From positions 33,232 through 97,231 of the forward strand of contig JASANC010003256.1 in assembly GCA_030248135.1 (NCBI GenBank): 64,000 bases of DNA, written 5' to 3'. The notes below the pieces were generated by a model. That model was not told the DNA's origin. It saw only the letters and a list, made by a program, of their open reading frames with translations, and ran no database searches. The position numbers were made by a program, and so were the translations under genes. The stretch comes from Theristus sp. LFF4_11 (lineage: Eukaryota > Nematoda > Chromadorea > Monhysterida > Xyalidae). Below are positions 17,108 through 64,000 of this stretch, one piece after another; position 1 is the stretch's first letter, and every line of letters starts with the position of its first letter.

Positions 17108-20100
17108 ATGATTTCGTCGCACCAATTCGGCACCGGCGGCTTCGGCAGTGGCGGCGGCGGTCGAAATCGCCGGTCGTCCAAGTATCTGGAGCGCGAGTTG
17201 AACGCGCGCAATAAACGCCTCGCGAAAGCGCTGTTCGGCGCTGAAGCTGCTGAGAGCGGTGGGAGAAAGGACAGCGCGGCTTCGCTCGTGAAATGTCAGA
17301 GGCAGCAGCGGGCATGGTTTTTCTTTGTTCTTTTTGTTCAGTTTCGCTCTTTGTGATGGAACGAATTAACAATTTTATCAGGGACTGATATTGTTGTTCA
17401 AATCGATTCTGCCATGTGCAAGTTTTTCATACTGCCAGTGTCCTCCAACAAATTCTATGCCGTTTTATCGGCAAAACGGTCATTTTTGAATTTGCCGCCT
17501 TTCGAGGAGGCAGAGGTGCGTGCGGCGGTACCAATATTTCAAAGGCTTACAGATCACTGGTGCTCTCAAGACAGAGTCGCGGGCTGCAATGACTCCCTAT
17601 TTTAAAGCAAGGGAATTGGCTCACCGGACGTCCAGTCGCCCACGGGCCCGCTAGCAGCGCTTTCTGGCGTTGCTGAAACCAGGCCAATACGAACAATTGA
17701 CGAAAAAAGTCTCTCTCACATTTGTTACAGTGACTCCGCGTGGCTCGATCGACGCTCGAAGCACGAACAGCAGCGGCAGCAGCCGGCTGACGGCGGCGGA
17801 GAATGGCGGCGCACAGAGGTCGGCGAATGCGACGAATCTGCCGCTGTCAAGCTCGCCGTCCGAACGAACGACGACCAATCAGGATCAGGAGGAGGAGTCG
17901 GCAGCGGTGGCGGCCGATGGGTCGACAGAGGCAGCCGACGAGAGAGCAAACTGGAAGCGTGCCTCCGTCAAGAAGACGATCTCCGGTCTCGTACGCAACA
18001 TGTCGACGATGTTCCAAGCGGTGAAACCAGGTCGGTGGTTGGCTGTGTCGCGGGCGGTCGGTCGGTTGTTGTTCGTGACGTGACACGGCGGTGTCATTAT
18101 TGCCTTTTGACCTTCTTACCATGGTACCCCTGATACAATGTATGGTGTGCAATTTGAGAAATAAGTCACCAAAACAACACGGGGGGGGGCAACAATTTTG
18201 TTGATTAAACTGTGAATGTAGTCACTCGTGTTTGACTCTTTACTTAACAATTTTGTTGACAAATTTATTCACAATTTCATGGACATACTTTTTTCTTGTT
18301 TGGCTTGCGGTGTTCTGTTTTGGTTGTGTTTGAAATCGGAATAGTGGTGTTTCTGGGCTCTTTCAAACGATTTTCATCCTAATTTGTGCTGCCATAACCT
18401 GCGGTTATTTGTCGCACTGAATAATCAGCAGGCAAAAAAGAAACTATTTCGGCAGCTTCATAAAGACACGAAAAAAGTCATTTCACACAGAATTTTTACA
18501 GTTTTAAACTTTGAAAAGCAATCCAACGCCAATTGAAAGCTGCCCCCTGTCGCTTGTGAGCTCGCAGAAAAACATTCATCAGTTTTCAAAATTCTCACGC
18601 GCTGTTATTCAAAACTTGAATGTGAATTGCATCTCGCGGAGAACGCAGCCAAAAGGTCAGAACAGTCAGAAGCCGGTCCCATTCCTCAGATCCTGTATAA
18701 AAGAACAAACTAAAAAATGCCAAAAATTGAAGGAATTTTTCAAAAAAAAATTCAAAATGGTTTCCATTTGCTCACTGTGTTTTACCGATTGCTACAATTT
18801 GACAAGCTGCCTAATCGTCAGCCCTGTGCTACATTTTCAGATAAAAACCGCTGAGAAGCGGCAAGATCGTGCCGAGACCCAACGCGGTAGCTACCGTATA
18901 CGTATGTACGTGATTCAGTGTTGCCAAAATCAATTACGTTCATACATGTACTTCTGAACAAGTAAAATGTAGATTTTGAAAAGCTGTCAAAGTGACAACC
19001 AGCGGGGTGTGATATCAACCTGGCAAAATGGCATGTCAATACAAATGACATTACTGGGCGGTGTGTGAAGTGTGTGACATCTTATGGCAGTGGCAGACAA
19101 TTTTTTTTCATTTTAAAGCTAAGTATAAAACTTCTCACTCTCTACTGGATAAACCAGAGAGCCAGCGAAAAAGACCAAGGGTGTCTTCTTTGGGCAAAAC
19201 TTGAAAATGCTGAAAAATTCTCGAAATGATAGCAATAAAACTTGACAATTGAGAGAGGATTATTTTGAAAAGAAAACTCAAAATGGGCAATGGACTGCAA
19301 TCGATGGCGGATTTTTCTGCGATTATGCCTGGCGGACAGAAGAGTAAGTGGCTTTTATTGCAACTTTACTCTTCCAGTTCTCAGGCATGTGTGAGGCGAT
19401 GGGACAGGCATCGTTATGATGCGATACTCAGCTATTTTTTTAAAATTTTCAATCTTTTGATATTTCTTCTTCAACCTGAAAACCACTGTGCACAGTGCAG
19501 TGCACCACCATTTGTGTTCCAGTTAGACAGTCCGCTACACCCGTAGACGCAACATGCATCCCATAACGACAAAGTGATCTCTCACTTTTTGACGAACGAC
19601 ATGGGGAGTTAGATTTGGCCCCAAAAAACTGACGCATAAATAGTGCACACGGAGGAAACAAAGAATTTCAAGTGCCAATGTCGCCTTTTTGACACGAGAC
19701 AATTATTTAAATTCAAAATCGGTTCCCTGTAGAATTTTTTTTTCTGCATGTGGCAAGAAAAAGTTGGTCCCAGGTGAAAATATTGCAAAATAAATCACAT
19801 GGAACTGGAATGCTCCCAAGCACTGTTGCATAACACCGTTTCATGCTGTCTTGAGTTCGCAATTTTTTTCAATTTTCAATTCGTCATTGTTTTTTCCAAT
19901 AGCTAAAAAGCAAAATTTAACAGAAAAGCTTATAGCTACGCGTTTTAGTGTCTTTCTTTGCCATAAAGTTTTCACGGTTCAACTGGCAGTTTTCACAACC
20001 TTCACATTATTCCAGAAAACTTGCTAAGCTCCAACTGCAAGCATTTTGCATGTTGGGCGACTGAAAACAATCGAAAACATCGGCGCACTTGCACTGCGCT

Positions 20101-23100
20101 GCTATATGTCATCTCAGAAGTATTGAGTGCAAAACTGCGCGTAAAAAACTTCAGTTTGACAAAAGATTGTATGGGCGCTTCTTGAAAAAAATTTGCTGGG
20201 CGAATATTATTTTTTCCCGAAACCTGTACATCTTTGAAAACTGCTGTGTCTGTGTGTGTATGAATTTATCATTGTATCGTTATCCAATAAGCTCCCATAG
20301 CTGGGTAGAAAAGCTGTGTACACAAATGCGCGTGTCGCTTTGGTTTTTTTGGCTCACGGAAAATTATTCCAGGTTTATTATTAACAGGTGTTTATTCCGC
20401 AATTGCATACACATTTTGTCATGCCAGCTTGCATGTGGAACGCATTTTATTGACTGCAAGCAAAGCAGGAGATCGATAACTTGCACTTTTTGCAAGGTTT
20501 TTCTGGTCCGTGGATATAAATATGAGCAGAGTTTACTGAAACAATGAAACATTGTTTGCCTTATATCGTTCCGAACATCAATGATTTTGTAATGTAGCAA
20601 AAACTATGTCACGTTTCAGAAAAGGTGCTCACAAAATCATATGCTGCTTTGCGTTATACACCCCGGTGAAATCAATCACCACTTGTTTGAATGCCTCCGT
20701 TTTCTTTGCATCCTCTCATGCGTTTCAAAATTTGTCTGTTTTATGGATATAGGAACGAAAAAATGCATTCACCACATTAGCAATTATCATCATTTTTAAC
20801 CGTTTTTTGGTGTTGCGGTTTTCAATAACAGCTTTGGAAAAGGGCATGACCTGCCATTGTATTCTTAAAAATACAGTTCCCATTACCCGTATGTTGTTCG
20901 TTCGTGCCAAGATTAGTGATGATGCAGGCCAAGGGTGTAGGTCATGGCCGCACAACGTGCGCCGCGGGTCTGCGGGTCTTGGCCCGAACTGCACAGGTTT
21001 TTTGGCCTGGACCGCTGCACAGGCCCGACCCGCATAAAAAAGTTATCCTTGCCAACACCGTAAGCCCGATCCGCAGAACAAAAAAAAACCTGGCCCGCCC
21101 CCCAGACCCAACCCGCAAAACCTTAAGAAACTAGCAGATCCGACTCGAAGCGAAGATCTATTGGCTTGCCGCATCCCTAAAAAGTAACCCTGGTCTGCCC
21201 ACAAGACCGACCCGCATAGAAAAAAAAATTCCTGGACCGTCCCGCAGGCCCAACCCGCAAAATTTTCAAAACCCGCAGGCCCGACCCGCAAGCGAAAGTT
21301 TTGGCCCACAACATCCCCAGCCAAGACTTGATTTGTGCAGCTTTTCTAGTCACATTTTCAGCAGATGCAAATAGAGATATATTGAAATAGACACGGTAAT
21401 TTTGAGAACATAATCAAATTTTCTGCTATATTACCGCGTGCCTTACAGACAGCAGCTTGGATTCATTGCGCTTAGGCTGGAAAATTAAGGTTTCTTATTA
21501 GATTTGAAACAACGGTTGATAAAAGCTGAAAACAACCGATCAGGGGTTTTCAGTTCATATTAACATCAGGTAGATCAAATTTTCCAACTTTGTTCATCCC
21601 ATTTTCTGACTAATCTGAGACTGGGAGGGATTGGATTTCTTTATGGGCTGCGCCGATCATTATTGTAAAACAGAATGGCCGTTATTTTTTTGATGAAATT
21701 TCCAAATGGATTTGCTTTATAAATGGAAACTCTGTGCAAATTTTACAGTTAAAATTCAATTTGAAATCCTAACGTTCTTCCTAACTCTTTGTCTTGGATT
21801 CGTTCAGAAACGTCGTGTGCACAAGTTAGCAATCTGTTCAGTATCAGCGTTCCTTTGAAATTTCACAGTCCAAACAGGTAGTAAAACATAGACGCGTACA
21901 ATGTATGCGCAGCAGTATTTCACATGGATATATTTATTATCCCTCTGATAAATTTTGAAGCAAAAGCTGGTTATGTTTTTCAAGTTTTTTTTCACAGAGA
22001 TATCATTTGCAGGTAAGGACACAGACAATATATCTCCGCTGCGGTTTCAAACGGCTGCATTTTCACAACCATTCCACATATAACTGTAACCATTCTTAAT
22101 GAAGACCATTTGATTGAAACCGTTAGAAATGGTATGCGTAATTTGAGATGGCCTCACATCAAATAGACCGTTATCCATGTTGTTGTGGTTTTTTTATTTT
22201 TCGCGAAGAGATTTTGTAAAAGCCGTTTTTCTTGCAGTGGTTTGGCTCGGCTTAAAAACGCCATTAGTGTTTTTTTTCGGTTTTTGTTTACGTAGCGTTT
22301 GTAAACGTCATAAAATTGCTCATGCATCTGCGATTAGGAGGAGTGAAAACGACTGAAGAAAGTTTCTAGCTGAATTGATCCTGTTCTCTATTTTTTTTTG
22401 TAAATAAACATCTTGAAAAACAATAAAAACTGCTGATATGTACATGGGTTTTTTTTCCTGCTGCAGTATTTTCATTCCTTTGTTAAACATAAAAGCATTT
22501 CAAATACGTGAGCTGCTGCTTCTCATTTGCAGAATATGATTTTTACACATTTTGCCCATTGATACACATGTGAAAAATGCATTTGACTTGACTAGTTCGA
22601 TGAATTCGATAAATAAACTTTTGATTCTCAACTTGTTGTTATTCTGATTGACCAAATCCGATTCTGCACGTTGTGTGATCTCAGAAATTCAAAAAAAACA
22701 GTAGCACCTAAAAAGTAAAACAGACAATGGGTAACAATTTGTCGCGTGAAATACAGAAACATCGCCGCAGAGCACAGCCCGGTTCGACACTACTGCTTTA
22801 TTCGTTTTTTTCGTTTTGAGCAGAAAAAAATCCAACTTTGATGAGCACCGTACAGTTTTCATCTGTTTTTTTTCGTGCAGAAACCGAAGGCGAAATCGAA
22901 GACAGTTCACTGTTACGCTATCGTCCCGGCACCATCTCGGATCTGCTGCGAAAGACAAAGTTCAACAAGCGAGAACTGCAAATGCTGTATCGTGGATTTA
23001 AGGAGGTGAATGAACGGTCTCTTTGCACAGTTGTAAACTGGATTGATTCGACTACTCCAGCACCTATTGAGAAGATGTGCAAAACAATCGACAGTTATGC

Positions 23101-25264
23101 ATCCTCCTGGCCTGGGGAGTGGTGCGTCAGATTCTTGTTTGTGCGTTCGGGGGATCGACTCCCGCCTAGGGATGTTTACATATAAGCACTTAATGACAGA
23201 ACAACTCGGTGGGCGCCCATCCAAAAACAGAGAGCTAAACTTTTTTCTTGGATGGAATGAACATGCGGGAAACAGTTCTTCGCCTGTGCTATTTTGTGCA
23301 TACAATGCAGGACATACAAATGTATGACGCTTCAGCACACATGGTGAACATGTTTCCTATCAGATAAATGTCAAGATAGTCTGAACTTTGACATTTGTAT
23401 TGGGAAACGTGAATTTGTATGCCACCGAAATGCTCAACGATTACCTATTGGTCGTGATTTCATAGTTGATCACAGCGTTGATCGCATTAAACTGAGTGTT
23501 GACCAAAATGTTGACTAAAATGTAGATCGAAGTGTTGCCCAAAGTGTCAATGAGAACGGTCGGTTTACCGATTTGCAGAAATTTCTCACGAAAGACAAAG
23601 AAGTGGTCGGTCACATGATTTCGACATTTAGATTTTATAATCATGTTTTTTAGAGCTGTCCAAGTGGCATCGTGGACGTGGAGCAGTTCAAGGACATTTA
23701 CGCTCAGTTCTTTCCGAAGGGAGGTAAGCAAGGTTCGTTTGTAGCGAGGGGTAGAGGCTTTCTTTCGTTATTTTGTTTCAAATCTTTTGTTTATCCCCCC
23801 GTTAGTGGTTTATGCATTTTCATTTTATTCGCAAAAGAATTTTTCTGCTGCCAATTGGAAATGTCTCATATCGTCTGTCTACTTTATTCAACAAAAAAAT
23901 CGTTTTGCTTCTATTTCAGACCCAAGCGGTTACGCAATGCACGTGTTCAATACGTTCGACGCAGATGGCAACGGCAGGATTAGCTTCGAGGTTAGTTGGA
24001 TTGGCTTTTTCAGAGAATTTTATCTCGTTTTGCTGAAGTTGGAAGACAATCACTTCTGCTTGATTGCATTCCAATTCGGTGCAAAATTCCATGCATATTT
24101 CGTTTTAGATTATGCAAATTGTGTCGATGAGTTAATAGATAGAAATCAGACGAATTGAAACGATTTCTGTAGAATAAAACAAAAAAATGAAAATTCAGGA
24201 ATTCTGCATCGGTCTTTCGGCGCTTTCGCGGGGCACCACGGATGAGAAAATGCGCTGGATCTATCAGCTGTACGACATCGACAAGGACGGTCTCCTAACA
24301 AGGCCCGACGTTTTACAGGTACGGTGTGTTTGTTTAAACCGGTCACTTGCGGCACTTAATGACAGAAAACTCGATGGGTGCCCTACGCGATGGCGTTCTG
24401 TACGCTTCTCTGCGTTAGCCCTGGCAAAACATCGTCTGAAATCCCAACAACAAACAATAAAAAGCACGTTTTTTAGGTTGTCGCCAGCATGTACGCAATG
24501 ATCGGCCACTGCGCCACTGATCCAGACGGCTACGATATCGAGCTGCATGTGGACTATGTTTTTGAGGTGAGCGTTTTGGTTTTTTTTGAAAGCGTTCCAG
24601 TCAGACTGTACTGTGTGCAAAGAGGTGCATGGTGTACACTGGAGTTGGAAAAACAACGTGCAACAATGTTGCAAGATAAGAGCAGAGAGAAGGGATTGCG
24701 TGATGCCTTGCGCTCCTAAACCTATAACGCAGTGGCGTGTGTGTTGCTGTCTCAGAGTGGTGTACCTCGAGGTGATTCCTTCAAAACCGCCTTTGTGAAC
24801 CACCAATTTTTTTAAAGAAAACATGGTCACTGAGGATTCTACTATCTAAAACACACTGATACTTTTTTGATCATGGAATGATTTCATTTTAAGATTTTCA
24901 ATTCAAATCCGCGTTTTTTATTCAAACTGTCAGAAAATGGACACCGACCATGACGGTTGCATCACGGAGGACGAGTTCGTGAAAACCGGAGAGGTTTCGT
25001 TTGAAGACTTATTTTCTTGTTTGCAAAATTTTGCTGAAATTAAACAAATTTTCTTTTGGTAACAGTTTTGCTAAAACTCAGCAAATGCTAAGTTTTGCTA
25101 AAAAATCAGCAAATGCGAACGTTTTGCTGAATTCAGCAAATGCTAACCTTGCTTAAAATTCAGCAAAATGAGTTTTTGTTGCTAAATTTCAGCAAAAAGA
25201 GCTGCAGGAATCGCTGGCGTCTTTGTTCAACACAAAGTTCTGCATCTACGACGATGTTCGGTGA
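17108..25264 (+). CDS. Kv-channel-interacting-protein-like neuronal calcium sensor (KChIP)
   Basis: EF-hand Ca2+ sensor; family members bind the N-terminus of Kv4 channels and alter their trafficking and gating. Longest model: 17108-17258, 17731-18030, 22881-23005, 23654-23723, 23920-23990, 24199-24318, 24477-24566, 24934-24993, 25193-25264 (TGA), 352 residues. The first 150 residues are Ser/Ala/Glu-rich and isoform-specific. The core begins at ETEGEIED; KTKFNKRELQMLYRGFKE is a KChIP/NCS hallmark. EF1 is degenerate, with CPSG as in the family. EF2 loop DADGNGRISFE+E, EF3 DIDKDGLLTRPD and EF4 DTDHDGCITEDE keep the calcium-coordinating positions; EF3 ends in Asp instead of Glu. The C-terminus is LFNTKFCIYDDVR. 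Recoverin/frequenin relatives are alternatives, but the sequence after EF1 (IYAQFFPKG) favours KChIP. Confidence 0.92.
18031..19282. other. KChIP intron sequence, nothing else seen
   Basis: Contains a run of ten G near 18181 and AT-rich sequence. An ORF at 18511-18957 has no recognisable feature and lacks splice support. Confidence 0.4.
19283..19343 (+). CDS. KChIP alternative first exon 1b (MGNGLQS start)
   Basis: An ATG opens a 20-codon segment starting MGNGLQSMADF, followed by a consensus donor (AGA|GTAAGT). It ends in phase 1, exactly what the common exon at 22881 needs, so the junction reads through as Lys-Thr-Glu-Gly. Gly at position 2 would permit N-myristoylation, as reported for KChIP1, although residue 6 is Gln rather than Ser. 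Promoter not identified. Confidence 0.65.
20934..21318. mobile_element. GC-rich hAT-like MITE with GGCCCGACCCGCA repeats
   Basis: A sharply bounded GC-rich island in an AT-rich intron. CAGGCCCGACCCGC-type motifs recur at least six times with small changes. The ends GGGTGTAGGTCATGGCC and GGCCCACAACATCCCC are roughly inverted. Flanks CAGGCCAAG and CAGCCAAG suggest an imperfect target duplication. Family assignment is inference. Confidence 0.5.
22727..22781 (+). CDS. KChIP alternative first exon 1c (MGNNLS start)
   Basis: An ATG 154 nt upstream of the common exon encodes 18 codons beginning MGNNLSREIQKHRRR and ends in phase 1 at CCCG|GTTCGA, leaving a 99-nt intron. M-G-x-x-x-S fits the N-myristoylation consensus, and the basic cluster behind it would help membrane binding. 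The donor is weak by textbook rules, but GTTCGT and GTTCGG donors occur elsewhere in the window. Confidence 0.55.
23103..23221 (+). mobile_element. tRNA-headed SINE, 3'-truncated copy
   Basis: A tRNA-like 5' part (CCTCCTGGCCTGGGGAGTGG, then GGGGGATCGACTCCCGCC as a B-box arm) is followed by GCACTTAATGACAGA and GGGCGCCCATCC, as in the copies at 31000 and 36618. The 3' tail is missing. It lies in a KChIP intron. Confidence 0.7.
24340..24471 (+). mobile_element. tRNA-headed SINE, 5'-truncated copy filling a KChIP intron
   Basis: From GGCACTTAATGACAG through GATGGCGTTCTGTACGCTTC and TTAGCCCTGGC to a CAACAACAAACAATAAAAAGC tail-like end. The host intron is only 158 nt (24319-24476), so the SINE makes up most of it and ends a few bases before the acceptor TTTTTTAG. 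Confidence 0.75.
25070..25197 (+). repeat. Degenerate TTCAGCAAATGCTAA repeats in the last KChIP intron
   Basis: Five or six imperfect copies of a palindromic 20-30-bp unit (TTTTGCTAAAAYTCAGCAAA). The real acceptor (TTTCAG|CAAAAAG) is the last of them, so several near-identical TCAG/CAAA acceptor look-alikes precede it. Confidence 0.75.
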
Positions 25265-25529
25265 TTCGAGTGGATTTCAAAGTACTGTGCTTCTAAATCG
25301 GTTTCAAAGTTCTGGCTGAATTTTAAAAATGTGAAAAAAACAAAACAGTTGAACAGGCCAATCATGCAAATGCTTGTCAAAAACACTGTCAATGAACTGT
25401 ATTTAATGGCTTTTTGTTTCACAATTCAACTTCAGCCAGGACTGAAAAATGTCGATTTCGTTGGTTTGTATTCAAGATTTTATTGGGCTTCAAAAGCGGC
25501 TGTTGTAAATATTTATCGTGCAATTTGAA

Positions 25530-25535
25530 AATAAA
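25530..25535 (+). terminator. Polyadenylation signal candidate, KChIP gene
   Basis: AATAAA 266 nt after the KChIP stop codon, the first clear signal downstream. Confidence 0.4.
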
Positions 25536-26328
25536 AATTCACTTCACAATCAGTAAGTTTTTAAGCTCAGTTAACAAAACCTTAACCGACAAGTCGAGTG
25601 AAACAACATTTTGAATCTCTAAAATAAGCCAAATTTTAAAACGACATAATCACGAGATGCGAAAACATAAACTGGCACCAGAGAGTAAACAAGGAAAAAA
25701 GCAACCAAAAGCTTGTTTAAATCTTGGGCAGCAAAACTACAGCGACCTAGACTTTACTTGCGACCTAAACAAAAAAATTTAAATTTAAATAAACAACAAA
25801 TAGCACATAAAAAACAAGGAAAAAGGGTAACAGCGTAATACTGAATGTAGCATTTTTTAATTTTGTTGGAAATTTTTACTCTAAACGTACAACGGAACAC
25901 ACAAACCTTCCTGTCGGAATTAACTGATAAAAATAAACAAGAAAACACGTTTTCAAATGATTTCAGATTTCAGTACATTCATAGGAAGATCATCAGTAAC
26001 ATGAGGGTTTCATTTGTTATGATTAGAACGTTCTGTGCATAACTGAAAACAGCAACAAAAAAACGCAAAAATTTCGCGCACTTTCTTTTGTACACAAACG
26101 AAAATCCACTGTGAACGTTAAAAAACAAAAAAAAAGCTGAAAACATTTTGGCACCAGGGCAAGAGAAAAAAAAATCGACATAATACTTTCCTAACAAGAC
26201 GCAAGTGATGAACTGAAATTGAAAAAAGCCACAATAAACTCAAAAAAGCATTCGAAATGTAACCCAACCTGACCAGCACCAATATCATGAACTTGCAAAT
26301 GACACGACGAATATTTTCACAGTAAAGC
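25536..26328. other. Spacer between converging genes
   Basis: AT-rich sequence between the converging 3' ends of KChIP and SBF; no gene or repeat recognised. Confidence 0.45.
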
Positions 26329-26421
26329 GGCATTCATGAAGCAGTATTTAGTGACGCATAGCTGTGTTGAAACATAACTAACGCGCACGCGGTCACTAAA
26401 TACTGCTTCATGAATGCCCCC
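26329..26421. mobile_element. Palindromic MITE P2, longest copy
   Basis: GGCATTCATGAAGCAGTATT then TAGTGACGC at the left; the exact reverse at the right (GTCACTAAATACTGCTTCAT, then GAATGCC). About 90 bp and almost a complete hairpin. Other copies: 33758-33813, 36485-36567, 37391-37425 plus 38796-38862, 53247-53331, 54185-54255. Confidence 0.85.
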
Positions 26422-26580
26422 TAAATTGCCAGTCTGATGACGACTGTACACTCGATTATAACACAGCAATGTTGTTGCACAGTCACAAACAAACACACAG
26501 GCACACATACGCAGTGAGACGCGTGCTGCTGCGATATCAAAAGTGGATTTCCGTGTTTGTGACGGTGTAGCATTACCATG

Positions 26581-26586
26581 TTTATT
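26581..26586 (-). terminator. Polyadenylation signal candidate, SBF gene
   Basis: TTTATT on the plus strand is AATAAA on the minus strand, 78 nt beyond the SBF stop codon (26664-26666). Confidence 0.5.
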
Positions 26587-26663
26587 CAGCGTCTGGCTAG
26601 AATCTAAACAAGAAAAAATGTAACGAAAATATCAGTTTCCCACCTCCGCAAGGCCAAAACAAT

Positions 26664-63802
<37,139 letters not shown>

Positions 63803-63857
63803 CTGAAACAAAACTCAACAATGGCACGTTCAAAGATGAAAGAACAGAGCAGTTCAA

Positions 63858-64000
63858 ATTATCTAAAAATGCGGGAGACGCATATAAAAGGAGGAATATG
63901 GCTTTGTGTAAGCAGTGAGAGACTTGGCTCGACAACTCTTTTCAAGTCTCTGATGTGGTACACACGGATACAAGTACATAAGAGCCATATTTTTGCGCCG
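63858..64000. mobile_element. Left arm of a second long-TIR element, cut by the window end
   Basis: Closely matches 13240-13378: ATCTAAAAATGCGG, GCATATAAAAGGAGGAATAT, ACACGGATACAAGTACATAA, ending ATTTTTGCGCCG. It lies in the first SBF intron, just upstream of the exon at 63717-63802. Confidence 0.85.

Overview
The window is nuclear DNA from an invertebrate animal, probably a protostome. The evidence is spliceosomal introns (mostly GT-AG), three clear metazoan regulatory or signalling genes, a set-binding-factor gene carrying the C1 zinc finger seen in protostome members, and dense small transposable elements. I cannot name the phylum. All exon models were built by hand from splice sites, reading-phase continuity and remembered family signatures. 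No database search was run.

Layout. (1) 1-7310, plus strand: a Capicua (CIC) transcriptional repressor of 14 exons, possibly lacking its true 5' end, with HMG box, C1 motif, conserved C-terminus and several long polyglutamine tracts. (2) 10651-14619, plus strand: the last three exons of a small multi-pass membrane protein, first exon(s) not found; one intron holds a ~150-bp satellite and a long-TIR transposon. (3) 17108-25264, plus strand: a Kv-channel-interacting-protein-like (KChIP) calcium sensor with four EF-hand motifs and three mutually compatible alternative first exons, two of them starting Met-Gly-Asn. (4) 26664-63802 and beyond the right edge, minus strand: a set-binding factor (SBF1/MTMR5, SBF2/MTMR13) pseudophosphatase. 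I resolve 48 exons with continuous phase, coding 2238 residues in the order DENN, SBF2 domain, GRAM, inactive myotubularin phosphatase, C1, PH. Only the first coding exon lies outside the window. Genes 3 and 4 converge, with coding ends 1.4 kb apart.

Mobile DNA fills the introns, above all those of the SBF gene. There are palindromic MITE families, Tc1/mariner-like MITEs, a tRNA-headed SINE with an AAC tail, retroposon fragments ending in AAC runs (one with 175 perfect units), a hAT element with perfect 8-bp target duplications and a broken transposase, and a 31-bp minisatellite of about 60 copies directly against a splice acceptor. Two related foldback-type elements have inverted ends built from short tandem GC-rich repeats. 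The 5.2-kb SBF intron at 57675-62885 is a nest of at least five insertions.

The best candidates for something undescribed are the foldback-type family (37426-38795 and 57914-60842), the minisatellite that resembles the intron ends of its own host gene, and the AAC-tailed retroposon/SINE set.
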